The notes under the pieces were generated by a model. The model did no database searches, was not told where the DNA came from, and was given only the letters and a program-made list of their open reading frames with translations. A stretch of DNA of 64,000 nt. Origin: Candidatus Thiodiazotropha endoloripes (GTDB lineage Bacteria > Pseudomonadota > Gammaproteobacteria > Chromatiales > Chromatiaceae). The position numbers were made by a program, and so were the translations under genes. Shown here in pieces: positions 26,130-35,254 of the stretch. The stretch covers positions 186,001 through 250,000 of the forward strand of contig LVKA01000023.1 of NCBI GenBank assembly GCA_001709035.1, in the 5' to 3' direction. Numbering within the stretch: the stretch's first letter is position 1; each line of letters opens with the position of its first letter.

Positions 26130-26410
26130 CAACCATACCTGAATTCACTCAGGAGTCTCAACAAAAAAAGCGCTTAACCTCTTGGTTTGCCGTTTTGTTG
26201 ATGAGCATGGGTTAATATTCCCAAATAGTGACCAGTGGAGGCAAGGGTTTGTTCAATATCGATCGAAAATGACGACAGAAACCTGAAACAGATCACGCTA
26301 CAGATCTGCCGTAATGGCTGACTGAAGTAGAATTTTATGAGGATTTCACTATCTCAGTGATACCGGAAAGGGAAGTGGAAACAGTGTTTCCGCAAATACC
26401 TGAATTACAC

Positions 26411-26548
26411 TCAAGAAGCTTGTGGCTTTTTGATAATCACCTGTTCCTGTTCGAAACTCTGGAGGTTGGGGGTTCTGTCAGCAATGTTGGATGTTTGCCA
26501 AAACAGTGTCATACAGAATGCAATGGCCAACATGAATAGGTATTTCAC
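26411..26548 (-). CDS. Small exported or membrane peptide upstream of ccmA (45 aa), tentative
   Basis: A GTG at 26548, with GGGGG eight bases upstream, opens 45 codons to TGA at 26411. The N-terminus MKYLFMLAIAFCMTLFWQTS has a basic residue and a hydrophobic stretch like a short signal or anchor. It is followed by a polar tail (NIADRTPNLQSFEQ). ATG 26533 is an alternative start. It is oriented with ccmA, 281 bases upstream, and lies downstream of an FNR-type box. I know no family. The interval 26130-26410 between it and ccmA holds no further ORF that I trust. Confidence 0.4.
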   Translation of the reverse strand: MKYLFMLAIAFCMTLFWQTSNIADRTPNLQSFEQEQVIIKKPQAS

Positions 26549-26674
26549 CGGATATACCCCCGGAACTCTTATTTGGTGGTGAAATTATGGAGCCTAAATA
26601 CAAGGCAGATTTTTTTATGGGGGCAAATATATAGTAATTACCCTGATTCCGCTAGTGTAGGAACCTACTGATTT

Positions 26675-26688
26675 TTGATCTAGATCAC
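26675..26688 (-). promoter_or_regulatory. FNR-type box upstream of the small ORF and ccm operon
   Basis: TTGATCTAGATCAC matches the FNR consensus TTGAT-N4-ATCAA at nine of ten defined positions. It lies 127 bases upstream of the GTG at 26548. AT-rich sequence resembling a -10 (TACTAT near 26630-26635, minus strand) would place the box near -60, another common activator position. Oxygen control of cytochrome c maturation by FNR is known in other proteobacteria. Confidence 0.45.
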
Positions 26689-26705
26689 CAAAATCGTGTG
26701 TTTAA

Positions 26706-27023
26706 TTAAAATTTGGGCTGTATTAGGATTTGATTATCGTTGATCTTGACGGGATATGTGCCAATCGGTTCATCTGCAGGCTCTTCCAGAGGTCTCCCGG
26801 TTTTCAGGCAGAAACGGCTGCCGTGGAGTGAACATTTGATGTTGTGATCCTCGATGCAGCCGAGGTAGAGGGAGACTTCTTCGTGGCTGCATGTGTCATC
26901 TACGGCGTAGATCTTGCCGTCAACGTTCACAATCAGGTACCGATGTTGCTCAATGTCAACACGCTTCATGCTGCCAGGCGGTAGTTCAGCTGTTGCTGCA
27001 ACCTTGATCCATCTCTCGGTCAT
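26706..27023 (-). CDS. Rieske [2Fe-2S] ferredoxin (NirD/BphF type)
   Basis: A 105-residue soluble protein consisting of a single Rieske domain. Cluster ligands are C45 and H47 in DTCSHEE and C64 and H67 in KCSLHGSRF, the C-x-H-x16-C-x2-H arrangement of ferredoxin-like Rieske proteins. There is no signal peptide or membrane anchor, so it is cytosolic and not part of a bc1 complex. It starts 13 bases after the TrpD2-like gene and is probably co-transcribed with it. The redox partner is unknown. Confidence 0.93.
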   Translation of the reverse strand: MTERWIKVAATAELPPGSMKRVDIEQHRYLIVNVDGKIYAVDDTCSHEEVSLYLGCIEDHNIKCSLHGSRFCLKTGRPLEEPADEPIGTYPVKINDNQILIQPKF

Positions 27024-27036
27024 CGGCTATCTCCAG

Positions 27037-28140
27037 TTATCTCAGGCGGTCCGCTGCCTGACCGGAATCCAGAACCTGCCGCACCTGGGCTGCTGCCTGC
27101 TCCAGGCTTGCATGGCGTCCGCTGTGCCAGAGGGTGACGGCACAGCTGTAGACCAGCGAGTCGTAAGCTGGGCCCGATTTTCCCTGCAAAGCTTCAAGTG
27201 CAGTTTCGGCCGCTATCTCGGCTGCCTGGGTGATATCGCTGATTCGGGCAACATCATCGTCATTGCGCTGGATGGCTGGATGATCCGGCAGCGGAACAGC
27301 ACGCACACTCTGGTCAATCGACAGACTTGTCGGTGAGATCTCCACCGGACTCTCCTGATTCAGATTGTCGTAGCGAAAAATCATTCCTTGCTGTCTGAGA
27401 GAGGGGATCACACCACCCTCGGTACCTCTTACCAGAAGGCAGCCCTCGAATCCGGCGAAGCGTGCCAGAGAGGCGTACTTGGCCGGGTAGGGCTTGTGTA
27501 CGTAGCCGGTGAGAAGATGGGTCTTCTGTGTCGCGGTGATCGGTTTGGCCAGCACTTCAACCGTGGTCAGTACCTGTCGTTTGATGATGCGTTGCCGCAG
27601 TCCGGTAAGATCATGTAGACCAGGACAGAAGGTCTTTTGATCTACATAGGCCCAGCCCAGATCCGGGTTTTCGATACGGTTTACGGCCTCATCCAGATCC
27701 ATGTCCACATCGATACCGGCGGCCTGCAGGACGTGACGGTGGGTGATACCGAACTTCGGGCCGACCGCATCAAGCCCGTGGCTGACACAGGGGAGTCCAC
27801 AGGCGGCAAGCACCACTGGAATCACCGGAGCAATTGGCAGGTTCCTGTTCATGCCGTCGTAGGGATCGGCCAGGGAGATCAGCTCATCGACATTGGCTGT
27901 ACGGCTTTCAGAGATGTTCAGAATAGCTTCCAGGGTGCCTTTGTTTTCATCATCCGTCTCCCGTTTCATGCGCAGGGCAATCAGAAAGATGGCAGTTTGC
28001 ACATCATCGATTTCACCGCGCAGAATGGCAGACATTCCCTCCCGGGCTTCATCCAGAGAGATATCTTTGCTCAATTCTGGGCCAGTGGCGATTCGCTGGA
28101 TAATCGAGTGCATCAATGCCGCTGATGTTTGATTTGTCAT
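27037..28140 (-). CDS. TrpD2/YbiB-like protein of the anthranilate phosphoribosyltransferase fold
   Basis: The 367-residue protein has the helical N-terminus (LSKDISLDEAREGMSAILRGE) and glycine-rich core of the glycosyltransferase family 3 (TrpD-like). It lacks the strict TrpD motif GTGGD: the equivalent region reads LPCVSHGLDAVGPKFG. That favours TrpD2/YbiB, members of which bind nucleic acid rather than making tryptophan. No trp genes are nearby. It is the first gene of a two-gene unit with the Rieske protein. Confidence 0.8.
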   Translation of the reverse strand: MTNQTSAALMHSIIQRIATGPELSKDISLDEAREGMSAILRGEIDDVQTAIFLIALRMKRETDDENKGTLEAILNISESRTANVDELISLADPYDGMNRNLPIAPVIPVVLAACGLPCVSHGLDAVGPKFGITHRHVLQAAGIDVDMDLDEAVNRIENPDLGWAYVDQKTFCPGLHDLTGLRQRIIKRQVLTTVEVLAKPITATQKTHLLTGYVHKPYPAKYASLARFAGFEGCLLVRGTEGGVIPSLRQQGMIFRYDNLNQESPVEISPTSLSIDQSVRAVPLPDHPAIQRNDDDVARISDITQAAEIAAETALEALQGKSGPAYDSLVYSCAVTLWHSGRHASLEQAAAQVRQVLDSGQAADRLR

Positions 28141-28345
28141 CTGTACTACCTGGCAGACCGGATCACTGCTGTTGGATGAGAATGGGTCGAATTGGCGAGG
28201 AGTATAAAAAACTCAGTAAAATTGTCAAGAATAGCTACCGTAACAACTGTAAGGGGATTGAGTGATTATGCATTGTCAGCACGAGGTGGGTTTAGAGATT
28301 ACCCAGGGGTAATTACACAAAGTTGGATGGCTGCCCGGCAATGAG

Positions 28346-28377
28346 AAAGCCTTGCAGGGATACCTCTGCAAGGCTTT
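28346..28377 (-). terminator. Hairpin terminator after the BamE-like gene
   Basis: AAAGCCTTGCAG (28346-28357) pairs over 12 bp with CTGCAAGGCTTT (28366-28377) around an 8-base loop. On the minus strand it lies 61 bases after the stop of the small exported protein gene and ends in TTTCTC. The remaining part of the gap 28141-28438 is AT-rich and holds the TrpD2-like promoter region; I see no ORF in it. Confidence 0.65.
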
Positions 28378-28438
28378 GTTCGGGATTTTTCTCGCCTGCT
28401 GGCGTGGCTGGGGAAGAGCCGGCGCCGTAGCAGCGAAC

Positions 28439-28732
28439 TCAGCGGTGCAACACAGAGGTCAACACGTGGTCGTATTCAAAAAATACGGAATAGCTTGGAT
28501 AGTCCCAACGGGTGATCGGTGGGTCGCCAACGGGTGAATGTGTGGTGCTGGGTTGACCGAAACGCTGACTGACCTGATCCATTGTCATGCTGCGGGTTGG
28601 GCGTGGAATGCCTTCCTCACTGTTAATGGGGACAGAATTTATCGAGTCTATCAGCAGGACTTCAGCCACGGCTGAATGGGATAGCAGACAGGCACACAAA
28701 GTGATGGATAGGGCGGTAATGCGAAAACTCAT
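28439..28732 (-). CDS. Small periplasmic protein, BamE/SmpA-like
   Basis: The 97-residue product has a signal peptide (about 1-23, ending SAVA) and then a short mature domain. The pattern MDQVSQRFGQPSTTHSPVGDPPITRWDYPSYSVFFEYDHV is shared by a conserved hypothetical family in gammaproteobacteria and recalls the BamE/SmpA fold (helix, strands, FG.P turn). There is no lipobox cysteine at the cleavage site. The function is unknown; it may interact with the envelope. It is divergent from lolC. Confidence 0.7.
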   Translation of the reverse strand: MSFRITALSITLCACLLSHSAVAEVLLIDSINSVPINSEEGIPRPTRSMTMDQVSQRFGQPSTTHSPVGDPPITRWDYPSYSVFFEYDHVLTSVLHR

Positions 28733-28950
28733 CTGAGCAACTCCGAATTTGTCTCTTCATGAAGGAATATAGCACTCTTGCCTAACTATAGGAAAGCATG
28801 AGTAATTAAGCTGAAATAAAAGCGTAAAATGGATAAAACTCTGACCCAGCTAACACTATTCAGTGTCTACACAGGTTGAATTCGATCAAATGGTATTTTT
28901 TTTGCGTAGTCTATGCGGATTATTCGTACTTTATGTTTTAATGCCGAGCT

Positions 28951-30198
28951 ATGTTTAAACCGATCGAATTTTATATCGGCCTGCGCTACACGCGTGCAAA
29001 ACGGCGAAATCATTTTATCTCCTTCATCTCCGTGATCTCGATGGTAGGGATCATGCTCGGGGTTGTGGCCCTGATTGTGGTGCTCTCGGTGATGAACGGA
29101 TTTCACAAGGAGATCCGCGAACGGATACTCGGTATGGCTTCCCATGCAACCATCTCCGGGGTCAATGGGGAACTGGCCGATTGGCGAAGCGTTGAATCCG
29201 AAGCGGCAAAGTTTCCCCACGTGGTCGGCAAGGCGCCCTATGTGGAGGGGCAGGGCATGCTGATCAGCGGACAGAAGGTCAGCGGGGTACTGTTGAGAGG
29301 TATCCTACCGGAGCAAGAGGGCGAGGTATCGGATGTCATCACCTCCATAACCCAGGGCACGATTGAGACCCTGAAGCCGGGCAGTTACGGCATCGTACTC
29401 GGCAGAGAGCTTGCCAATGTGCTGGGGGTTGGAATTGGCGACCGGGTGACACTGGTCACACCTCAGGTCAATGTCACGCCCGCCGGCATCATGCCGCGTC
29501 TGAAACGTCTGACCGTCAGCGCTATTTTTCAGGTCGGAATGGGGGAGTATGACCGGGGTGTGGCGATTCTGCATATCAAGGATGCAGCAAAACTGATGCG
29601 GCTGCAGGATGGGGTGACCGGAGTTCGACTGAAACTGGACGATCTCTACCTGGCGCCACAGGTTTCACGTGAGTTGGCGATGAAGATGGGTGGTTACTAC
29701 CGGATCAGTGACTGGACCATGCAGCATCGCAACTTCTTCTCGGCGCTGCGTACTGAAAAACGCATGATGACCATCATTCTTTCACTGATTGTCGCCGTGG
29801 CGGCCTTTAATATCGTTTCAACCATGGTGATGGTGGTTACCGATAAGCAGTCGGACATTGCAATTCTACGTACCCTGGGGACATCACCGGGTTCGATTAT
29901 GGGTATCTTCATGGTTCAGGGTGCGACGATTGGAATCGTCGGTAATCTTTTCGGTATGTTGGGAGGGACGCTGCTCGCACACAATGTGGAAGGGATCGTC
30001 AGCTGGATCGAAAAGGCTTTGAGCGTCGATTTCCTCGATCCGAGTATCTACTACATCACCAAGCTACCTTCAGATCCCCATACCAGCGACATACTGTTGA
30101 TTGGGGGTATGGCTTTTCTGATTACACTGCTGGCGACCCTCTATCCTGCCTGGAAAGCCTCCCGGACCCAGCCTGCCGAGGCGTTGCGTTATGAGTAG
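28951..30198 (+). CDS. lolC: Lipoprotein-releasing ABC transporter permease LolC/LolE
   Basis: The 415-residue protein has one N-terminal helix (about 25-45), a large periplasmic MacB-like domain (about 48-265) and three C-terminal helices. The start [31 protein letters not shown] is the LolC/LolE signature. It extracts mature lipoproteins from the inner membrane to LolA, together with LolD. Only one permease gene is present here, so it probably works as a homodimer (LolF-like arrangement) or has a partner elsewhere. Confidence 0.94.
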   Translation: MFKPIEFYIGLRYTRAKRRNHFISFISVISMVGIMLGVVALIVVLSVMNGFHKEIRERILGMASHATISGVNGELADWRSVESEAAKFPHVVGKAPYVEGQGMLISGQKVSGVLLRGILPEQEGEVSDVITSITQGTIETLKPGSYGIVLGRELANVLGVGIGDRVTLVTPQVNVTPAGIMPRLKRLTVSAIFQVGMGEYDRGVAILHIKDAAKLMRLQDGVTGVRLKLDDLYLAPQVSRELAMKMGGYYRISDWTMQHRNFFSALRTEKRMMTIILSLIVAVAAFNIVSTMVMVVTDKQSDIAILRTLGTSPGSIMGIFMVQGATIGIVGNLFGMLGGTLLAHNVEGIVSWIEKALSVDFLDPSIYYITKLPSDPHTSDILLIGGMAFLITLLATLYPAWKASRTQPAEALRYE

Positions 30199-30877
30199 TG
30201 AAGATCTGGTACTTGAGGCGAATGACCTGGTTCGTACTTTTTCCCAGGGAGGACTTCATGTTGAGGTGCTGCAAGGCGTCAATCTGGAACTCTGTGCAGG
30301 CGAACGGGTAGCCATTGTCGGCTCATCCGGGTCTGGAAAAAGTACCCTGTTGCACTGTCTGGGCGGACTGGACAGCGCGGATTCAGGCCGTGTCAGGTTA
30401 TGTGGCCAGGATCTGCTCGGTCTCAATGAACGGGAAAAAGGTTTGTTGCGTAACCGTAACATGGGCTTTGTCTATCAATTTCACCATCTGTTGCCGGAAT
30501 TTACCGCGATGGAAAATGTGGCGATGCCGTTGATGATCGGCGGGCACGGGGTAAACCATGCCCGGGCTCGGGCGACAGAGATGCTGCAGCAGGTCGGTCT
30601 GGCGGAAAGGATGCACCATAAACCCAATGAGCTGTCAGGGGGAGAGAGGCAAAGGGCTGCCATGGCACGTGCCATGGTCCACCACCCGGCCTGTGTACTG
30701 GCGGATGAGCCAACCGGCAATCTGGATAGAAAAACAGCGGATCAGGTTTATGAACTGATGCTGCAGCTCAATCAGGAACTCAATATCAGCTTCGTCGTGG
30801 TGACCCACGATGCGGAACTTGCTCAACGCATGGACCGTACCTTGCACTTGATCGATGGCAGGCTGACAGCGGGGTAA
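30191..30877 (+). CDS. lolD: Lipoprotein-releasing system ATP-binding protein LolD
   Basis: An ABC ATPase of 228 residues with Walker [10 protein letters not shown] near 43, Q-loop [12 protein letters not shown] near 92 (the HLL pattern of the MacB/LolD branch), signature LSGGERQR near 145 and Walker [10 protein letters not shown] near 168. It overlaps lolC by 8 bases. It energises lipoprotein release to LolA. Confidence 0.95.
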   Translation: MSSEDLVLEANDLVRTFSQGGLHVEVLQGVNLELCAGERVAIVGSSGSGKSTLLHCLGGLDSADSGRVRLCGQDLLGLNEREKGLLRNRNMGFVYQFHHLLPEFTAMENVAMPLMIGGHGVNHARARATEMLQQVGLAERMHHKPNELSGGERQRAAMARAMVHHPACVLADEPTGNLDRKTADQVYELMLQLNQELNISFVVVTHDAELAQRMDRTLHLIDGRLTAG

Positions 30878-30911
30878 CAGGCTTATTCTCTACACTGCCC
30901 GGAGAGGGTGG

Positions 30912-31445
30912 TTATTCGGATAGCTTGGCCGAGGTGCTGCTATGCCGGCGGCTCTTCCATTTTTCCACCACGCGCCAGCGCCAGATCCACAGAATCAGAC
31001 TGTAACCCAGAATTGCAGAAATGGTGGCGCACACCAATGAGCCCAGGATCAGGGGTATCAGGATCTCAGAGCCGACACTCTGCAGCCACTCCAGGCTGAA
31101 CTGAAAGGGTTCCAGGGAGGCGGTCTCGCCGGTGATCATGATGCCGACTTGGTAGGCAAAATAGAACATCGGTGGAATGGTGATCGGATTGGTGATCCAT
31201 ACCAGGGCGACTGAGAGCGGCAGGTTGACCCGAAAGAAAATCGCGGCTGCGGCTGCGAGTACCATCTGAAAAGGCGCCGGGATAAATGCCATGAACAGGC
31301 CGACAGCAAAAGCGCCGGAGACCGAGTGTCGGTTGAGATGCCAGAGATTGGCATCGTGCAGCAGATCACCGAACACCTGCATGTGCTTGTGGTTACACAC
31401 ATGGTCGCGGTGTGGCAACAGACGCTTGATCAGTCGTTTTGGCAT
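30912..31445 (-). CDS. DUF2062 family membrane protein
   Basis: A 177-residue protein with the DUF2062 pattern WHLNRHSVSGAFAVGLFMAFIPAPFQM near residues 35-60, followed by ITNPITIPPMFYFAYQVG, and four hydrophobic segments. The N-terminus is basic (MPKRLIKRLLPHRD) and so is the C-terminus. The function of the family is unknown; it is often found next to lolCD and comEC in gammaproteobacteria, as here. It converges with lolD, 34 bases away. Confidence 0.85.
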   Translation of the reverse strand: MPKRLIKRLLPHRDHVCNHKHMQVFGDLLHDANLWHLNRHSVSGAFAVGLFMAFIPAPFQMVLAAAAAIFFRVNLPLSVALVWITNPITIPPMFYFAYQVGIMITGETASLEPFQFSLEWLQSVGSEILIPLILGSLVCATISAILGYSLILWIWRWRVVEKWKSRRHSSTSAKLSE

Positions 31446-31469
31446 GTTTAAGGCAATTAAAAAACGGTC

Positions 31470-31633
31470 TAATTGGTTAGCGGCAAGTGCGTTCGGAACT
31501 TGCGCATCGGCATGCTACCCCATGCAATCCCGGTGGCAGCCGATCAAAAGCAGTTTCTTCCCTGAAAATCACTCAAGTTGTAACTTCTCGACAATAGTAA
31601 ATCAATAGTAGTTGTCAGGACTATTGTTTTTTT
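31470..31633 (+). ncRNA. Possible small structured RNA ending in a terminator
   Basis: The gap between the DUF2062 gene and comEC ends in a clear plus-strand terminator: CAATAGT (31603-31609), ACTATTG (31620-31626), then seven T. No plus-strand gene precedes it for 700 bases. Upstream lie further complementary pieces: GCAAGT/ACTTGC and a stem from ATCGGC to GCCGAT enclosing GCATG/CATGC. This suggests a short RNA, but no conserved class is recognised. CAATAGTA also occurs twice as a direct repeat at 31592 and 31603. Confidence 0.3.
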
Positions 31634-31748
31634 ACAATTCAGACAGATTATTTACTTGGTAACTTATCTAAGTGCTGGGCTAATAAGCATAGTCCACAAG
31701 CGTGCTGATATCCGATAAAGTGGACTCAGATCTCGACAAGGAGTAGTC

Positions 31749-34067
31749 GTGAACAGATTTCTGATCGGTTTTATCATTGGTGTGGCGCTTTTTCACCTGC
31801 TGGATCACCTGCCAGGCTTGAGATGGTTGTCCGTGGTTTTGACATTTCCATTGCTCTGGCGGTTCAAGCCTCTGCATCCTTTGGTGGCAATGGCTGCAGG
31901 TGCCGGTTGGAGTCTGCTCAATGCCAGCCTGATTCTGCACCACCAGTTACCTCTGAAATTGGAGCGCAGTGACCTGGTTCTGGAAGGTGTGGTGGATTCA
32001 CTGCCGATTACACAGGGTCTGCTATCCCGTTTTCAGATGCAGGTTACCTCGTTGCAGGACGAAAATGGCGAGTCTGTTGAACTCTCCCGGATTCAGCTCA
32101 GCTGGTTTGGTGCGACAGAAGATCTGAGTATCGGCGATGCCTGGCGCTTTAAGGTTCGCTTGATCCGCCCCAGAGGGGCACAGAATCCGTCTGGTTTCGA
32201 TCATGAACAATGGTTGTTCATACAGCAGATCCAAGCCAAGGGCTATGTCAGGGATTGGGCCGGTAACAGCCAGCTTGAGTCGGACCGACTGCCCGCCTTG
32301 CTTGGTTTGTTACGACAAAGGATCGCCAAAGCCATCGATAACGTGAGCGACAAGCCTGAGGCTGCTGCCCTGCTGAAGGCGCTTGCAGTTGGTGATAAAC
32401 GGGGTATGGATGGGCAAGCTTGGCAGACGTTCACCCGTACCGGGACCAACCATCTGATTGCCATATCCGGCTTGCACATTGGCCTGGTTGCCGGCTGGTG
32501 CCTGTTTACCGGTGGCTGGTTGTGGCGTCGCAGTGCCAGACTCTGCCAGCGATTGCCAGCACTCAAAGCCGGTGCCCTGTTCGCCCTGCTGGGCGCGGCG
32601 GTTTATGCTGCATTGGCCGGTTTTACCCTGCCTACACAGCGTGCACTGATCATGTTGGTTGCTACCCTCGGGGCTCTGATTCTGGGTTATCGTATTCAAT
32701 TCGGCCGAAGCCTGTTGCTCGCGCTCTTTTTGGTGGTTCTGGTGGATCCTCTGGCGATTCTGAGCCGGGGATTCTGGCTCTCATTTTCTGCCGTGGCGGT
32801 TATTTTGTGGAGTATCGGCGGTCGTCTTGCTCCCTGGCGAGACTGGCGTCAGGGCATACAGGTTCAACTCTCTGTGAGTCTCGGCCTGCTACCTCTGTTG
32901 ATCCTCTTTTTCAGCCAGATTTCCCTGATCTCGCCGTTGGTGAATCTTCTCATGGTGCCCTGGTTCAGTCTGGTGCTTGTGCCGATGACTCTGATTGGTC
33001 TGCCGTTATTGGTGGTTCCCGCTGTTGCTGATCCCTGGTTCTCACTGCTGCTAACACTCTCCGATGTAACCTTACAGCTGCTGGAGTGGTGTTCACTACA
33101 GCCGTTTGCCATGACCGATCTCGCACAACAGGATCTGCTGCTGTTATGGTTTGTTCTGGCAGGGTGCCTGATACTGCTGTTGCCAGCCGGGATGCCGGGG
33201 CGTGGTTTGGGGTTGCTGCTGTGTCTCCCGATTTTGTTTGCCTCGGCGGAACGTCCAGCCCGGGGCGAGATATGGTTTACGCTACTGGATGTAGGGCAGG
33301 GGCTGGCTTGTGTGGTTGAGACCAGCAATCACCTGCTGCTCTACGATACCGGTCCTGGGCACGGGGATCGGACGGCAGCCGAGTCCGTGATTATGCCATT
33401 CCTCAGGTCCAGAGGGCATCGGAAGATCGATACGCTGATTGTCAGCAACGGTGACCGCGACCATGCCGGAGGGGTCGAATCTTTGACTCAATCGATCCCC
33501 ACCAGGCAGCTCCTGGCAGGTGACCCGGAAATGATTGACGGTCTCGCTGAAGCTTGTCTTGCAGGGAGTGAATGGCGCTGGGATGGGGTCTATTTTCAGA
33601 TTCTGCATCCGGCTGCCAACGTTGCCTATAAAGAGCGCAATAATCGCTCCTGTGTGTTGAAGATCGAGAGTGATGATTGGTCGATTCTGCTGCCGGGTGA
33701 TATTGAACAGGCAGCAGAGGATGCCCTGCTGAGAGTGAACCCCCAACAGCTCCGATCGGATCTGGTTGTCGCTCCGCACCATGGCTCAAACAGCTCTTCG
33801 ACGGCTGAGTTTGTGACAGCGGTCGACCCACAGTGGGTACTATTTTCAACTGGTTACAAAAACAGCTATGGTTTCCCTAAACCGGAGGTAGTTGAGCGTT
33901 GGCAGGCACAAGGTGCCAGGCTGTTGAATACTGCGGATAGTGGTGCTATCGAATTTCGTCTGGTGGCGGGTGAGGTGGAACCGAAACCACGTCTCTATCG
34001 CGAACTGAACCAGCGGTTTTGGCGGCAGGGTGATGGAGACTCGGGAAATTATCTGAGATCTGAGTAG
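31749..34067 (+). CDS. comEC: ComEC/Rec2 family DNA internalisation channel protein
   Basis: The 772-residue protein starts at GTG 31749 with AAGGAG seven bases upstream. The N-terminal membrane helices and OB-like domain (to about 200) are followed by the competence domain with many helices. It includes the NHLIAISGLHIGLVAGW signature near 230. A metallo-beta-lactamase-like domain follows from about 510 (LDVGQGLACVVET, SNGDRDHAGG, PHHGSNSS). ComEC carries single-stranded DNA across the inner membrane during natural transformation. Only the gene itself is evidence for competence here; no other com genes are in the window. Confidence 0.95.
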   Translation: MNRFLIGFIIGVALFHLLDHLPGLRWLSVVLTFPLLWRFKPLHPLVAMAAGAGWSLLNASLILHHQLPLKLERSDLVLEGVVDSLPITQGLLSRFQMQVTSLQDENGESVELSRIQLSWFGATEDLSIGDAWRFKVRLIRPRGAQNPSGFDHEQWLFIQQIQAKGYVRDWAGNSQLESDRLPALLGLLRQRIAKAIDNVSDKPEAAALLKALAVGDKRGMDGQAWQTFTRTGTNHLIAISGLHIGLVAGWCLFTGGWLWRRSARLCQRLPALKAGALFALLGAAVYAALAGFTLPTQRALIMLVATLGALILGYRIQFGRSLLLALFLVVLVDPLAILSRGFWLSFSAVAVILWSIGGRLAPWRDWRQGIQVQLSVSLGLLPLLILFFSQISLISPLVNLLMVPWFSLVLVPMTLIGLPLLVVPAVADPWFSLLLTLSDVTLQLLEWCSLQPFAMTDLAQQDLLLLWFVLAGCLILLLPAGMPGRGLGLLLCLPILFASAERPARGEIWFTLLDVGQGLACVVETSNHLLLYDTGPGHGDRTAAESVIMPFLRSRGHRKIDTLIVSNGDRDHAGGVESLTQSIPTRQLLAGDPEMIDGLAEACLAGSEWRWDGVYFQILHPAANVAYKERNNRSCVLKIESDDWSILLPGDIEQAAEDALLRVNPQQLRSDLVVAPHHGSNSSSTAEFVTAVDPQWVLFSTGYKNSYGFPKPEVVERWQAQGARLLNTADSGAIEFRLVAGEVEPKPRLYRELNQRFWRQGDGDSGNYLRSE

Positions 34068-34220
34068 ACCTCCGTGGTGGACGCCGGGCCATTGTAGATA
34101 AGTGTGGAATCTGCCCCGCTTAGATCGCCATGCAATCTGAGCTGCAACAAGATATCCTGGTCGAGTATCATGGTCGTATCGAGAATAGTTTTCGTGAACA
34201 TCACAGAAGGAAAAGGATAA

Positions 34221-34832
34221 GTGTTTGAACTTGTAAAGTCGGGTGGATGGTTGATGCTGCCCATTATTGCCTGTTCCATTGCGGCATTGGGGATTGTCAT
34301 TGAGCGATTCTGGTCCCTGCAGCGAAAACGGGTCATGCCGGAATATCTGATGCGACAGATATTACAGCTCCACCAAGAGGAAAAACTGAATCTGGCCGAC
34401 CTGGATAAGCTGAAAACCAGCTCTCCCCTTGGCCGGATACTGGCAGCCGGTCTGGTCAATCGGAATCATAGTAAGGTTGTCATGAAAGAGGCGATTGAAG
34501 AGGTTGGTCGCCAGGTGGTTCATGAACTGGAGCGATATCTCAATACGCTCGGCACAATTGCCTCCATCTCGCCCTTACTTGGTCTGCTGGGAACTGTCAT
34601 CGGCATGATCAAAGTGTTCAGCGTCATTGTTACCGCGGGCGTCGGGGATCCTGGGGTCTTGGCCGGTGGTATCTCCGAAGCCTTGATCACCACCGCGGCC
34701 GGGCTCTCGGTTGCCATACCCAGTCTGATGTTCCATCGATACTTTTCCGGTCTGATTGATCAGCTGGTAATCGGCATGGAAGAGCAGGCATTGAAGATGG
34801 TGGAAGTGATACACGGGGAGAGAGAGCGCTGA
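34221..34832 (+). CDS. exbB: ExbB/TolQ-type proton channel protein
   Basis: A 203-residue protein starting at GTG 34221 with AAGGA and AGGA sequences just upstream. Three membrane helices (about 8-28, 110-135 and 150-175) and the family segment LNTLGTIASISPLLGLLGTVIGMIKVF identify a MotA/TolQ/ExbB channel. With the ExbD-like protein it uses proton-motive force to drive a TonB-like partner or another envelope process. No tonB follows; the genes instead precede lpxK, an arrangement common in gammaproteobacteria. Confidence 0.93.
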   Translation: MFELVKSGGWLMLPIIACSIAALGIVIERFWSLQRKRVMPEYLMRQILQLHQEEKLNLADLDKLKTSSPLGRILAAGLVNRNHSKVVMKEAIEEVGRQVVHELERYLNTLGTIASISPLLGLLGTVIGMIKVFSVIVTAGVGDPGVLAGGISEALITTAAGLSVAIPSLMFHRYFSGLIDQLVIGMEEQALKMVEVIHGERER

Positions 34833-34833
34833 A

Positions 34834-35253
34834 ATGAATTTCAGAACCAAAGCTCAAAAATCACCTGAGGTGGATATCACACCGCTCATCGATGTGGTCT
34901 TCCTCCTGTTGATCTTTTTTATGGTGTCGACAACCTTCGAGCATGAGAGCCAGATCCTGATCGAACTGCCTGAAGCGACCGGGGAGGAGATTCAACGGGA
35001 AAAACAGCAACTCGATATCACCATCAACATAGCCGGTACCTTTTTTGTCGATCAGCGAGAAGTGGTCAATACCGAGATGGAAACCCTGAAGATGGCGATC
35101 AGTAAAGCCATTGGCGACCGGGGTAACATTCCTGTAATCATCAACGCGGATGCACGCACGCCGCATCAGTCGGTGATGACTGCGATGGATGCTGCGAGCC
35201 AGCTGGGATTGACCAAGATGACCTTTTCAGCCCACAAGCCTGCGTTGGAATGA
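34834..35253 (+). CDS. exbD: ExbD/TolR-type biopolymer transport protein
   Basis: A 139-residue protein with a single N-terminal helix holding the essential aspartate, VDITPLIDVVFLLLIFFMVSTTF (the second D of the motif near residue 19). A periplasmic domain follows ending in QLGLTKMTFSAHKPALE. It pairs with the ExbB-like protein, one base upstream. Its stop is one base before the lpxK start. Confidence 0.94.
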   Translation: MNFRTKAQKSPEVDITPLIDVVFLLLIFFMVSTTFEHESQILIELPEATGEEIQREKQQLDITINIAGTFFVDQREVVNTEMETLKMAISKAIGDRGNIPVIINADARTPHQSVMTAMDAASQLGLTKMTFSAHKPALE

Positions 35254-35254
35254 G

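Noticed and set aside
26357-26539. A 60-codon plus-strand frame upstream of ccmA
   Set aside because: It starts with GTG without a ribosome site. The minus strand of the same stretch has a better small ORF with a signal-like N-terminus.
28876-28889. FNR-like box TTGAATTCGATCAA upstream of lolC
   Set aside because: One consensus mismatch and no reason for oxygen control of an essential lipoprotein exporter; likely chance.
34126-34228. A 32-codon plus-strand frame before exbB
   Set aside because: Too short, no ribosome site, overlaps the exbB start; treated as chance.
34049-34459. A 136-codon minus-strand frame between comEC and exbB
   Set aside because: It overlaps exbB and the comEC end and has a composition unlike a protein; no ribosome site.
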